This document shows, piece by piece, positions 15,065 to 23,934 of a DNA stretch of 42,701 bases; position 1 is the stretch's first letter, and the number at the start of each line of letters is the position of its first letter. The stretch comes from JAFGCN01 sp964547015. GTDB lineage: Archaea; Aenigmatarchaeota; Aenigmatarchaeia; QMZS01. The stretch covers positions 1 through 42,701 of the forward strand of contig CAZJKT010000007.1 in NCBI GenBank assembly GCA_964547015.1, given 5' to 3'. Position numbers and translations under genes: made by a program. The notes beneath the pieces were generated by a model. The model was given only the letters and a program-made list of their open reading frames with translations, did not search any database and had not been told where the DNA came from.

Positions 15065-16003
15065 ATGGCTAAAAATCCTTTGAAAGACCTGCCCGGAGTA
15101 GGCGAAAAAACCTCCGAAAAGCTGATAGAGGCCGGATATGATGATTTAATGGCGATTGCCGCGGCGTCAATCGGCGAAATTTGTGATGCTATTGAATGCG
15201 GCGAGGGAACCGCCGAGAAAGTGATTGAGGGGGCAAGGCAGGCGGTAAATATGGATTTTGAGACTGCCGAGGCGGTTTATGAGAAAAGAAAGCTTGTGAG
15301 GAGGATTACTACCGGCTCAAAAGCCCTTGATGACCTCCTGGGGGGAGGGGTGGAGACCGCTTCAATAACCGAGGCTCACGGGGCATTTGGCTCTTCAAAA
15401 ACCCAGCTTGCTTTTCAATTGTCCGTAAATGTCCAGCTTCCCGAAGAGGAGGGCGGCCTTGCGGGCGGAGCGGTATTTATAGATACTGAAAATACTTTTA
15501 GGCCTGAAAGAGTGGAGCAGATGGCAATTGCGATGGGCCTTGACCCGAAAGAAGTTCTTAAGAATATATTTGTTGCAAGGGCATACAATTCTGACCACCA
15601 GATTCTTCTTTTGGACAAAGTGAAGGATATTGCAAAAGAGAACAATATTAGGCTTTTGGTTGTGGATTCCCTCACATCATTGTTTAGGAGCGATTACAGC
15701 GGAAGAGGGGAGCTTGCCCCAAGACAGCAGAAGATGAACAGATATCTGCATAATATTCAGAAAATATCCGAGGTCAATAATATTGCGGTTTATATTACAA
15801 ACCAGGTCATGGCAAACCCGGGGCAGCTTTTTGGGGACCCGACAACCCCTGCGGGGGGGCATATTTTGGGCCACGCCGCAACATACCGGATGTATCTGAG
15901 AAAAAGCAAGGACCAAAAAAGGGTTGCAAAGCTCATTGACGCCCCTTCTCTTCCCGACAGCGAAGCGATATTTAAGGTGACTGAAGAGGGCATTAGGGAT
16001 TAA
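15065..16003 (+). CDS. radA: RadA recombinase
   Basis: Archaeal RecA/Rad51-family recombinase that forms filaments on single-stranded DNA and drives homologous pairing. At 312 residues it has typical length. An N-terminal helix-hairpin-helix domain (LKDLPGVGEKTSEKL) is followed by the ATPase core. The Walker A motif reads GAFGSSKT (106-113), with Ser111 where the consensus has Gly; Walker B is LLVVDSLTSLF. The L2 region and conserved TNQVMANPG follow, and the C-terminus has the archaeal AGGHILGHAATYR block. No intein is present. A/T-rich sequence GATTTAAATTAAAG about 15-25 bases before the ATG is the likely promoter. It stands alone, with RadB and Hjc not nearby. Confidence 0.95.
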   Translation: MAKNPLKDLPGVGEKTSEKLIEAGYDDLMAIAAASIGEICDAIECGEGTAEKVIEGARQAVNMDFETAEAVYEKRKLVRRITTGSKALDDLLGGGVETASITEAHGAFGSSKTQLAFQLSVNVQLPEEEGGLAGGAVFIDTENTFRPERVEQMAIAMGLDPKEVLKNIFVARAYNSDHQILLLDKVKDIAKENNIRLLVVDSLTSLFRSDYSGRGELAPRQQKMNRYLHNIQKISEVNNIAVYITNQVMANPGQLFGDPTTPAGGHILGHAATYRMYLRKSKDQKRVAKLIDAPSLPDSEAIFKVTEEGIRD

Positions 16004-16074
16004 TGGGATATATTACAGCCTGAATAATATAAGCTTGGCTTAAGGGTATATTTTATTGATTTATCCTTTCAATT

Positions 16075-17808
16075 ATGCTCAAGGTTCTCCTTGGAAAAAA
16101 TGTCATAGATAGGCCTGTTTATTGGGAAGTTGAAAAGGAAAAAAACCCGCATCTTCTTGTTCTTGGCACTTCCGGATCAGGAAAGACAGAGACACTTAAG
16201 GCGATAATACACGACCTCAATCAGGCAAATGTGCCTTCGCTTATTATCGACTTTCATAATGAGTTTTCGGGTGTCGGAAAAACAGTGCTAAACCTGAGAG
16301 AAACCGGTATAAACCCCTTGGAATTCAGCGAAAACGAAAAGCCGGAGAATATAATTTATGAGGTTTCGGGGATTATTAAAAAGATTTTTGGGCTTGGGGA
16401 AATTCAGGAGTCTATATTAAGGCAGGCGATAAAAAACAGCTATTTGTTTAGCGGGATTGACTTAAGGGACCCCGGAAGCGTCGAGAAATACCCGACTTTT
16501 CAGGATGTAAAAGACAATATTTATAGGCTTGAGACTTCAAGCAACAAGAGAAACATCGATTCATTGATGAGCCGTATAGAGCCTTTGTTTGAGCTCGACA
16601 TTTTCCACGGGCAGACAGAAATCAGCTTTTCGGAGCTTTTGGGCGGGACAACGGTGGTGGAATTGAGGCAGTTTCCGACAGAAACCATAAAGTCCGCAAT
16701 TGCGGAATTTTTCCTTGCCAAATTTTCATATTATTTTTATTCTCTTGAGCGTTCCAAAAAGATGAAGCTTTACTGCGTTGTTGACGAGGCGCATCGGCTG
16801 ATGTATGAAGGCTCCCCGCTTGACAGATTTTTGAGGGAATCAAGGAAATATGGTGTCGGGGTAATTCTTGCCTCGCAAAGGCCTACAGACTTCAATGAAA
16901 CTGTGCTTGCAAATGCCGGCGTGCTTTTGAGCTTTCAGTGCACCCTTGAAAAAGATGCGAGATTTGTCGGAAAGCAGCTTGGGATAGACGAGAAGAAAAT
17001 AAGGAACCTTGTTGAGCCGGGAGCGGGATATGTGAGGTTTTCTCGTGGGGACAAGGCGGACCGGGTTAAAATAACCCGCCTCAAAGACAGGCTCAGCGAG
17101 GAGGAGAAGAATTTAGAGAACGAGAATTTGGGCAAGGAACCTGCTTCAAAAAAAGCGGGAAAGGAAGCCCAAACAACCAACGCAAAAATAAGGCCTTCAC
17201 CAAAAAAATCCTCTGCTGATGAACTTGAGGTAAAGCCAAAGATTAGGGTTGTGCCTGCGCCAGAAGGAGAAAACCTGAAAGAAAATAAGGGGGTAATGGA
17301 TGAGGAAGAGAGCCCCCGGAATAAAGACAATGAGTCCGGCTTCATTGATTCGAAAAAAGGCGGAGCTTGGGAAGATTCCGGCGATGAATTATCCGGGCCA
17401 GTAAAAAAGGAAGGGTCAAAATATGCTGAAAGTGAGGCTAAGGAAGAAGAGCCCGATTCTGGGGGTGAGGAAGACTATCCCGAACATCAGCGCTCCAAAA
17501 ATGCGGATATGGAAAAAAAATCTTTGCCCCAAAATCTTAAAGTTTTGACAGGACTGTTTTTTTACAAAGATGAGCCTGTCGGCAGGAAGGCGATTTTTCG
17601 CTCTATATTTGTATCCCTATTTTTCATAGCAGGCATCTGGCTTTTATTGATGTGGAATGAATTGGCGCCTTTTTTCTTTATTATTGGTTTTATATGGACT
17701 CCGTTTTTTGCCCAAATTCTAAATGCAAAGGAAGAGCACAGCGCTCTTCTTAACGGGGGAAGGATATTACTGAGCTTAATTTTGGTCTACCTTTTTTTAA
17801 TTTATTAA
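16075..17808 (+). CDS. HerA/VirB4-like ATPase with C-terminal membrane anchor
   Basis: A 577-residue protein. Residues 1-335 are a HerA/FtsK-superfamily ATPase: Walker A GTSGSGKT (31-38), Walker B YCVVDEAH (233-240), and the sensor-like LASQRPTDF (265-273). Residues about 340-500 are a highly charged Lys/Glu/Ser/Pro-rich linker without predicted fold. The last 75 residues hold three hydrophobic segments (SIFVSLFFIAGIWLLLMW, FFFIIGFIWTPFFA, ILLSLILVYLFLIY) that should insert in the membrane. Classic HerA works with NurA in end resection and has no membrane tail. This architecture instead resembles DNA-pumping or conjugation-type ATPases, but no transfer genes are nearby. It follows radA by 71 bases containing its own TATA-like sequence. 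Its function is unassigned. Confidence 0.8.
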   Translation: MLKVLLGKNVIDRPVYWEVEKEKNPHLLVLGTSGSGKTETLKAIIHDLNQANVPSLIIDFHNEFSGVGKTVLNLRETGINPLEFSENEKPENIIYEVSGIIKKIFGLGEIQESILRQAIKNSYLFSGIDLRDPGSVEKYPTFQDVKDNIYRLETSSNKRNIDSLMSRIEPLFELDIFHGQTEISFSELLGGTTVVELRQFPTETIKSAIAEFFLAKFSYYFYSLERSKKMKLYCVVDEAHRLMYEGSPLDRFLRESRKYGVGVILASQRPTDFNETVLANAGVLLSFQCTLEKDARFVGKQLGIDEKKIRNLVEPGAGYVRFSRGDKADRVKITRLKDRLSEEEKNLENENLGKEPASKKAGKEAQTTNAKIRPSPKKSSADELEVKPKIRVVPAPEGENLKENKGVMDEEESPRNKDNESGFIDSKKGGAWEDSGDELSGPVKKEGSKYAESEAKEEEPDSGGEEDYPEHQRSKNADMEKKSLPQNLKVLTGLFFYKDEPVGRKAIFRSIFVSLFFIAGIWLLLMWNELAPFFFIIGFIWTPFFAQILNAKEEHSALLNGGRILLSLILVYLFLIY

Positions 17809-17816
17809 TGGCCGGA

Positions 17817-18926
17817 TCATAAAAGCCCGCGATTTTCCTCAATAATCTCGGAAAATGCTGAAATTACCTTATCTATTTCCTTTTCAGTCAGCCGATAGGT
17901 TGATATTTTGAATACTCTTGTCCTTCCTGCCTTTATGCCTCCAATTCCCCTCTCTTTTAGCCCTTGGTAGAGGAAAAAGCCCTTTTTCTTGTGCTTTTCG
18001 GAAATCTCGTAGAGTATAGGGGCTTCAAAAAACATCAAATCGTGGTTGTGGGGCTTTTCTCCAAGCTGGACTATTCCCAGTTTTTCCATCTCTTGCGAGA
18101 ATCTTCGGGCTTTTTGGACTTCCTCTTCCCAATGTATAACCCTTTCTTTGACTGCGGGAAAAGAGGCAATCAAAGTCATAAGGGTCGCCCCTCTTGAAGC
18201 GCACCCCAATAATTCAATCTCTTTGCCTTTAGCAAGCCGGCTGATTCTGAGCACTTCACTTTCGTACTCTTTTTGCATCCCCAAAACCCCGATTGGCCCG
18301 CTTGCGGCCATTGACTTGTGGCCTGAACCGACAATAAAGTCCGCCCCGATTTCAGTTAATTTAACAGGCATCCTGCCGACAGAATATGCCCCGTTTATCA
18401 GAAGGGGGACTTCAAGATTTCGGCAGATTTCACTAAGCCGCTTTGCATCAGGAATATTCCCATAGTTTCCGTCAGGGTAGGTTAAAACAGCCAAAGCCGG
18501 CTTTTCGGTTTCAATCTCTGTTCGAAAATCCTCAACATTGATTTTGTATTCGGGATTGCCTGAAGACTCAATCATCCTAAGCTCAAGCTCGCAAAGCTCG
18601 CTTGCGATTTTGGTTGTATAGTGGACGTTCCCGTCCGCAAGGATGTATTTTCCCCTTTTTCGAAGGGAGTGCATAACCGCGAAAATAGCCTCTCTTGCCC
18701 CGTTTGTGGTTCGGGCGATGTCGCAGCCGAGAAACTCCGGCAGGTCTTTGTATATAAACTCCTGTATATTCGGCTTTTGCACCTTGTCAAGCCGCCCGCC
18801 GCAGAAGTCGCACACAGAATATCCGTCCGCCCATTCTACCAGTGCCTCTCTGGCCTCTGGAGTCAAAATTCCGCCCCTCTGGATTGGGTTTAAGTTGATT
18901 TCGGGGCATTCGCGCTTCAAGTCCAT
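17817..18926 (-). CDS. pscS: O-phosphoseryl-tRNA:cysteinyl-tRNA synthase (SepCysS)
   Basis: PLP enzyme that converts Sep-tRNA(Cys) to Cys-tRNA(Cys), the second step of tRNA-dependent cysteine synthesis. At 369 residues it has family length. N-terminal INLNPIQRGGILT and the ARTTNGAREA cofactor block are diagnostic. The PLP lysine is Lys204 in GSGHKSM. Three functional Cys are present: Cys39 and Cys42 in SVCDFCGG and Cys242 in LLGCASRGA, the set implicated in sulfur transfer. SepRS, which makes Sep-tRNA, is not in the window; pheS nearby is a genuine PheRS. The gene follows an unknown gene by 26 bases on the same strand and is probably co-transcribed with it. It converges on the HerA-like gene, with eight bases between stops. 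Confidence 0.93.
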   Translation of the reverse strand: MDLKRECPEINLNPIQRGGILTPEAREALVEWADGYSVCDFCGGRLDKVQKPNIQEFIYKDLPEFLGCDIARTTNGAREAIFAVMHSLRKRGKYILADGNVHYTTKIASELCELELRMIESSGNPEYKINVEDFRTEIETEKPALAVLTYPDGNYGNIPDAKRLSEICRNLEVPLLINGAYSVGRMPVKLTEIGADFIVGSGHKSMAASGPIGVLGMQKEYESEVLRISRLAKGKEIELLGCASRGATLMTLIASFPAVKERVIHWEEEVQKARRFSQEMEKLGIVQLGEKPHNHDLMFFEAPILYEISEKHKKKGFFLYQGLKERGIGGIKAGRTRVFKISTYRLTEKEIDKVISAFSEIIEENRGLL

Positions 18927-18952
18927 AATTTAAATTCAATTCATAAAATAAG

Positions 18953-19444
18953 CTATTTTGCCTTTCTATAGATATTTTCTTTGGCTTGATTCCAGTAGTC
19001 TTTTGCCCCATACCACAAATCATCTAAAAAAAGGTCCAGTGCATCCACCAGGCCTGTATTGCCTTTACCTTCGAGCGCCCTAATAAATTCCCTATCTATG
19101 TTGTAAGGTTTTATCCTTAGGACGGGTTTACGGATAAGGTTTGTGCCTGAAGATACCACCTTTAGCTTCCGCCCCAATTGTCTTTCCATAAACTTATCTA
19201 CATCCGCAGTTGACCTAAGTGTATATATGATCTCCGGACCAAACAGGTCTTTGAAAAATATTGTCGGGTCGTTATGATAGGCTATATTTTTGGTAATTTC
19301 CTCTGAATTTTCAGGAAATCTTCTTGAAGCTTCATAGACAGCCCAAATATAATTATGGGGGTCGGTTTCGGATCCTTTAAGCACCTCCATTAGTTCCTCA
19401 TAACCCCTTGTCTTGTATTCCGTAACTTTGAGGCTCTTTTCCAT
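18953..19444 (-). CDS. Unknown protein upstream of SepCysS
   Basis: A 163-residue soluble, mixed-charge protein with no family I recognise. It has an N-terminal helical half (EELMEVLKGSE…YEASRRFPENSEEITKNIAYH) and a basic middle (RQLGRKLKVVSSGTNLIRKPVLRIKPYN) that could bind RNA, and it ends with aromatic-rich helices (LFLDDLWYGAKDYWNQAKENIYRK). It is the first gene of a two-gene unit with SepCysS, 26 bases apart, and divergent from thrS with 59 bases between. Position suggests a role with tRNA-dependent cysteine synthesis, and a SepCysE-like scaffold is one idea, but I see no sequence match to support it. Confidence 0.7.
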   Translation of the reverse strand: MEKSLKVTEYKTRGYEELMEVLKGSETDPHNYIWAVYEASRRFPENSEEITKNIAYHNDPTIFFKDLFGPEIIYTLRSTADVDKFMERQLGRKLKVVSSGTNLIRKPVLRIKPYNIDREFIRALEGKGNTGLVDALDLFLDDLWYGAKDYWNQAKENIYRKAK

Positions 19445-19503
19445 AATATGGCTTGATTTATAAATAATGAAAATATCCTAATAAATTGCCTTTAGCTTAA
19501 TTT

Positions 19504-21390
19504 ATGAGACTCCTGTTAATCCACTCAAATAAGCTTGACTATAAAGCCACAAAAAAGGCCCTAAAAGACGCTGAGGCGCCGATAGAGCCGGAGGGCTCCT
19601 TTGGGGAGTGCCTTGTCGCTTTCTGGACTGCTGAAGAAACCGACACAGATGCAGAGCAAGTTGCAAAAAACTCTGCAAAGGAAATAGAGGGGGTAGCCGG
19701 ACAAATCGGCGAAAAGAGGATTATTCTTTACCCCTACGTCCACCTGTTGTTTGGCGCAAAACCTTCAAATAAGGATACCGCGTTGGAGATTGAAAAGAGT
19801 ATGGCTGAAATTCTTTCCGGCAAAGGGTTTGAGGTCCACAAGGCGCCGTTTGGATACTACAAGAGCTTTGGGATTGAATGCAAGGGTCATCCACTATCTG
19901 AGCTTAGCCGAGTAATCGGAGGCGAAAAAAAAGAGGAAATCTCGGAAGCCCTCAAAAAAGAGGACACCCTTAAATCAACTTTCTATATTTTTGAGCCCGG
20001 CGGCAAAGAAACCGAAATAAAAGCAGAAAGCGGAAAAATTTCCGGATTTGATTTTTCCAATTTCCCGAAGTTCGAAAAGCTTGTGAAGTATGAGCTTATG
20101 AAAAACCGAAAGGTTGACCGGGAGCCTCCGCATATTAAGCTTATGAAGCGCCTTGAGATTGCAAATTACGAGCCTGCGTCTGACCCCGGAAACTTCAGGT
20201 ATTATCCTAAGGGCAGAATGATAAAAGCCCTTCTTGAGGAGTGGGTAACAAAAAAGACCCTTGAATACGGGGCTATGGAAGTTGAGACTCCAATAATGTA
20301 TGATATGAACCACCCTACTCTTAAAAAATACCTCAACCGATTTCCTGCAAGGCAATACCAGATTGAAACCCCCAACAAGAAGGTTTTCTTGAGGTTTGCC
20401 GCGTGCTTTGGGCAGTTTTTGATGTCCCATGACGCAAATATATCCTACAAGAATCTGCCATTAAGGCTTTTTGAGATGACGAGATACAGCTTTAGGGTTG
20501 AGCAGAGGGGCGAGCTTGCCGGGCTTAGGAGGCTTAGGTCATTTACAATGCCCGACTGCCACGCACTTTGCGCCGATATGGAGCAGTCAAAAGAAGAGAT
20601 GATGAAGCGCTTTGAGCTTTCAAAGGAGATTCAGGAGGGAATAGGCTTTACAATTGAAAATGATTTTGAGTTTGCGATTCGCCTTGTAAGGAATTTTTAT
20701 GAAGAGAACAGGGATTTTGTCCATAAGCTGGTGGATAAGATGGGAAAGCCCGCGCTTGTGGAAATTTGGGACGAGCAGTTTTTCTACTTTGTCCTAAAGC
20801 ATGAATGGAATTTTGTGGACGCCCTTGACAAGGCGGCAACCCTCACAACAGACCAGTTTGATGTTGAAAATTCCGCGACTTATGGGATAGATTATATTGA
20901 CAGCGACGGAAAAAATAAACAGCCGGTTATTCTGCATCTCTCCCCAAGCGGAGCAATAGAGCGGGTAATGTATGCGCTTTTGGAGAGGGCCGCAAGGGAG
21001 TCAGCCGAAGGAAAAAACCCTATTCTTCCGATGTGGCTTTCCCCGACACAAATCAGGTTTTGCCCTGTTTCCGAGCAATATGTTAGTTTTGCAGATGAGT
21101 TTGCAAAAAGGCTTGAGGAAAAAAACATAAGGGCGGATATTGATGACCGCGATGAGTCTATTTCAAAAAAAGTGCGAAATGCCGAAGTTGACTGGGTTCC
21201 CATGATTATTGTTCTTGGCGAGAAGGAAAAAGAGGGTGGTGAATTAATGGTGCGGTTCAGGCGGACCGGAAAAACTGAAAAATACAGCTTTGACCAATTG
21301 GCGGCTTTGGTGAAAAAAGAAACTGAAGGAATGCCTTTTAGGCCGCTTCCGGTAGCCCGCCTGCTATCAAAAAGGGCGCAGTTTGTGTAG
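19504..21390 (+). CDS. thrS: Threonyl-tRNA synthetase (archaeal type)
   Basis: Charges tRNA-Thr. It has 628 residues, the usual archaeal length. Residues 1-140 (MRLLLIHSNKLDY…YPYVHLLFG) are the archaea-specific editing domain related to D-aminoacyl-tRNA deacylase, which removes mischarged serine. The class II core follows: motif 2 region PLRLFEMTRYSFRVEQRGELAGLRRLRSF and motif 3 in HLSPSGAIERVMYALLE. Catalytic zinc ligands are Cys301, His353 and His478. The C-terminal domain (about 520-628) binds the anticodon. The start is supported by strong conservation from the first residues. The short upstream interval, shared with the divergent SepCysS unit, is A/T-rich. Confidence 0.96.
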   Translation: MRLLLIHSNKLDYKATKKALKDAEAPIEPEGSFGECLVAFWTAEETDTDAEQVAKNSAKEIEGVAGQIGEKRIILYPYVHLLFGAKPSNKDTALEIEKSMAEILSGKGFEVHKAPFGYYKSFGIECKGHPLSELSRVIGGEKKEEISEALKKEDTLKSTFYIFEPGGKETEIKAESGKISGFDFSNFPKFEKLVKYELMKNRKVDREPPHIKLMKRLEIANYEPASDPGNFRYYPKGRMIKALLEEWVTKKTLEYGAMEVETPIMYDMNHPTLKKYLNRFPARQYQIETPNKKVFLRFAACFGQFLMSHDANISYKNLPLRLFEMTRYSFRVEQRGELAGLRRLRSFTMPDCHALCADMEQSKEEMMKRFELSKEIQEGIGFTIENDFEFAIRLVRNFYEENRDFVHKLVDKMGKPALVEIWDEQFFYFVLKHEWNFVDALDKAATLTTDQFDVENSATYGIDYIDSDGKNKQPVILHLSPSGAIERVMYALLERAARESAEGKNPILPMWLSPTQIRFCPVSEQYVSFADEFAKRLEEKNIRADIDDRDESISKKVRNAEVDWVPMIIVLGEKEKEGGELMVRFRRTGKTEKYSFDQLAALVKKETEGMPFRPLPVARLLSKRAQFV

Positions 21391-21462
21391 CTGATTATAT
21401 AGCGATAGGGCAAAGCCGACTGCAATTCACTTCGTAATATATACTAAAAATCAAACCTGATT

Positions 21463-22635
21463 ATGGGGGAAGAGGGATATATCCGAGAACTCAAGGAAGG
21501 GGCGATAGGCACTAAGCTCCCGACGCTTATTGACCTCAACCCCGACAGTGTTTTGGATAATTTAGGCAGGGTTGAAGTTCCGACTTCAAAGCACCTCTCA
21601 CAAAAAGGAGATATAAAATTTGATTCGGGTTCAAGAGATGAAACCCTAAGGTCGGAAATATTGAGGGAGATAAAGATGCTCCACGATTCGGGAAAAAGTA
21701 TTGATGAAATATATTCAGCTCTGGAAAGGAAAGGCTATGAATATCGGTTTATCGAGCCGCTTCTTGTAGAATTTCTGAGCGGCGAGAAATCCAAGCCGTC
21801 TTCTGAACAAATCTCAGGGCAAAAGAATGAGTATGGGGGTATGGCGCATAATAATAAGCCAAAAGCTATGGTTAAATTAAAGGACACCAAAAAGGAGAAT
21901 CCTCCTGAGCCCAATATTCCAAAGCAAGGGCATTTCCACTTTTTTGGGCATGGGGAAAAACCCGAAAAAAAAGAAACATCGCCGCCTGAAAATTTGCCAA
22001 AACTGCAAAAACCAATTCCCCAAATTACAGCGCTTCCAAATCCCACCATCACAATCCCCCAAAGCACAACACTTCCAAAAGCCGAGCATCCAGTCCAGCC
22101 GCAAAATATTCAGGGCCTGCCCGCGAATCAACCCAAAGCTATGCAAGAACTTCCTTCGGGGGGATATGCCGAGTACGAGGAGCTTCCAACAGACCAACTT
22201 AAGGAATGTCCGCCTCAGCAGTCTTTCGCGCAGGAGGGGCCATCTTCAAAAAAGCCCCGGCTTGAAAGCTATACAGAGTCTGTCGACAATGAATTTGCCC
22301 CTTTGTTTGTCCGGGTTGGAAAATACAGGGAAACCCTGGAAACCCTACATGACCTCCAAAACTACCTTAAGGCTATGTCAAGGCTGTTTCAGATAGTGGA
22401 GGATTTGGAAAAAATAAGGGTTATGAATATTTCCGCATTAAACAAGCTTCACGGAAAGGCCCTTGAGACCGGCTCTCGGCTTTCTGCAGGGCTTATTAAG
22501 CCAAGGGGCCTGCATCTGGAGGGGCGGCGCGAAACAGAAGTTGAGCTTGGCCGCCTTGATGAGGTAATTACTGACCTGAGCAAGGAGCTTTCTGCCCTAA
22601 AAGATGAAGTGATAAAGCTTAGCAAAATAAATTAA
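21463..22635 (+). CDS. Unknown protein with proline-rich linker and coiled coil
   Basis: A 390-residue hydrophilic protein. Residues about 60-110 form a small helical region (ETLRSEILREIKMLHDSGKSIDEIYSALERKGY…) resembling a winged-helix or UBA-like module. Residues about 115-275 are Pro/Gln/Lys-rich and probably disordered. Residues about 285-390 are a predicted coiled coil (ETLHDLQNYLKAMSRLFQIVEDLEKI…LSKELSALKDEVIKL). There is no signal peptide or membrane segment. It sits between thrS and pheS with 60-70 bases either side, so it may be its own transcript. I do not recognise the family. The build suggests a scaffold or tethering factor. Confidence 0.75.
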   Translation: MGEEGYIRELKEGAIGTKLPTLIDLNPDSVLDNLGRVEVPTSKHLSQKGDIKFDSGSRDETLRSEILREIKMLHDSGKSIDEIYSALERKGYEYRFIEPLLVEFLSGEKSKPSSEQISGQKNEYGGMAHNNKPKAMVKLKDTKKENPPEPNIPKQGHFHFFGHGEKPEKKETSPPENLPKLQKPIPQITALPNPTITIPQSTTLPKAEHPVQPQNIQGLPANQPKAMQELPSGGYAEYEELPTDQLKECPPQQSFAQEGPSSKKPRLESYTESVDNEFAPLFVRVGKYRETLETLHDLQNYLKAMSRLFQIVEDLEKIRVMNISALNKLHGKALETGSRLSAGLIKPRGLHLEGRRETEVELGRLDEVITDLSKELSALKDEVIKLSKIN

Positions 22636-22701
22636 GGTGTTTTACCCTAAATTTCTGCTCTTACCCGGCTATTTTTAAGGTTTAGTAATTTCTGCATAAT
22701 T

Positions 22702-23934
22702 ATGGGCTATATATTGACAGAGGAAGGAAAAAAATATCTCAAGGAGGGGTTTCCTGAAATGAGGCTTATAGAGGAAATCTCTAAAGGGGAGATTTCATTT
22801 GAAAAGGCGAAGGATATGGAGGGATTTAATATTGCTTTGCAATGGGCGAAAAAGAATAACTGGATAAGGATTGAGTCCGGGATTATTAAGCTTAGCGAGG
22901 AAGGAAAAGCCGCCATAACCGAAAACAAAAGCGGCCTGGAGGCGGCTTTAGGCTGCCCTGATGAGGCTTCGGAGGATGATTTAGATATCCTTCTTAAGCG
23001 CAGCCTTGTAAGAAAGGAAAGCGGGATTTCAGATGAGCTTGAAAGTCTTAAAGGAAAAGAGGTCTTGAGCCTTACCCCTAACCTCATAAAAAGCGGGGTT
23101 TGGAGGGAGGTTACTTTTCGGCCTTATGATGCGCAGTTTACCGGCAAAAAGTTCTACCCCGGAAAAAGGCACCCTTATCGGAATTTTTTGAGGCAGCTCA
23201 AAGAAAAGCTGGTTTTAATGGGGTTTAAGGAAATGGAGCCTCGCTTTATTGTCCCTGATTTCTGGAATTGCGATGCCTTGTTTATGCCGCAAACCCATTC
23301 GGCAAGGGAAATACATGACATTTTTATGGTTGATGCCGCCCTGCCCCCAATCGACAAAAATCTTGCAAAGAAAGTCGGGGATGAGCATGAGGCATCCTGG
23401 AACTACAAGTGGAGCCTTGAGCGGGCGAATAAGTGCGTCCTTATGTCTCAGGGAACCGCTCTTTCGGCCATGCAACTGCTTAATCTGGATATTCCCGGAA
23501 AATATTTCAGCCTTGCAAAAGTATTTCGCCCTGATGTGGTTGATGCCACCCACCTTTTGGAATTTTTCCAGCTTGAAGGAATTGTCTGCGACAAGTCGAT
23601 GAATTTTCGCCACCTTTTGGGGCTTTTGAAGTCATTTGCTCAGGATATTGCAGGCGCGCAGGAAGTGAAATTCTATCCGGACTATTATCCGTTTACTGAG
23701 CCTTCTGTCCAGATTTCCGCAAAGCACCCTGACCTCGGATGGGTTGAGCTTGGAGGGGCGGGAATATTTAGAAAGGAGGTAACCCGCCCTTTTGGGATAG
23801 AAGAGCCTATTATTGCGTGGGGGGTTGGGATTGACCGCCTTGCGATGTTTAACTTAGGGATAAGCGACATTAGGGAGCTTTATTCAGCAAACCTTAAATG
23901 GCTGAGGGAGAACTATTATTATGCCAAAAATTGA
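22702..23934 (+). CDS. pheS: Phenylalanyl-tRNA synthetase alpha subunit
   Basis: Catalytic subunit of heterotetrameric PheRS. It has 410 residues, shorter than many archaeal homologues of about 500, because the N-terminal tRNA-binding extension is reduced to about one and a half winged-helix units (residues 1-110). The class II core is clear: motif 1 region EMEPRFIVPDFWNCDALFMP, the QTHSAREIHD block, motif 2 with FSLAKVFRPDVVDATH, and motif 3 GVGIDRLAMF. It is followed directly by pheT, which starts 14 bases before this stop. The sequence is PheRS rather than the related SepRS, judged by its partner pheT and by length. Confidence 0.95.
   Translation: MGYILTEEGKKYLKEGFPEMRLIEEISKGEISFEKAKDMEGFNIALQWAKKNNWIRIESGIIKLSEEGKAAITENKSGLEAALGCPDEASEDDLDILLKRSLVRKESGISDELESLKGKEVLSLTPNLIKSGVWREVTFRPYDAQFTGKKFYPGKRHPYRNFLRQLKEKLVLMGFKEMEPRFIVPDFWNCDALFMPQTHSAREIHDIFMVDAALPPIDKNLAKKVGDEHEASWNYKWSLERANKCVLMSQGTALSAMQLLNLDIPGKYFSLAKVFRPDVVDATHLLEFFQLEGIVCDKSMNFRHLLGLLKSFAQDIAGAQEVKFYPDYYPFTEPSVQISAKHPDLGWVELGGAGIFRKEVTRPFGIEEPIIAWGVGIDRLAMFNLGISDIRELYSANLKWLRENYYYAKN

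Noticed and set aside
22702..23934. SepRS instead of PheRS alpha
   Set aside because: SepRS is longer and not paired with a beta subunit; this gene is directly followed by pheT.
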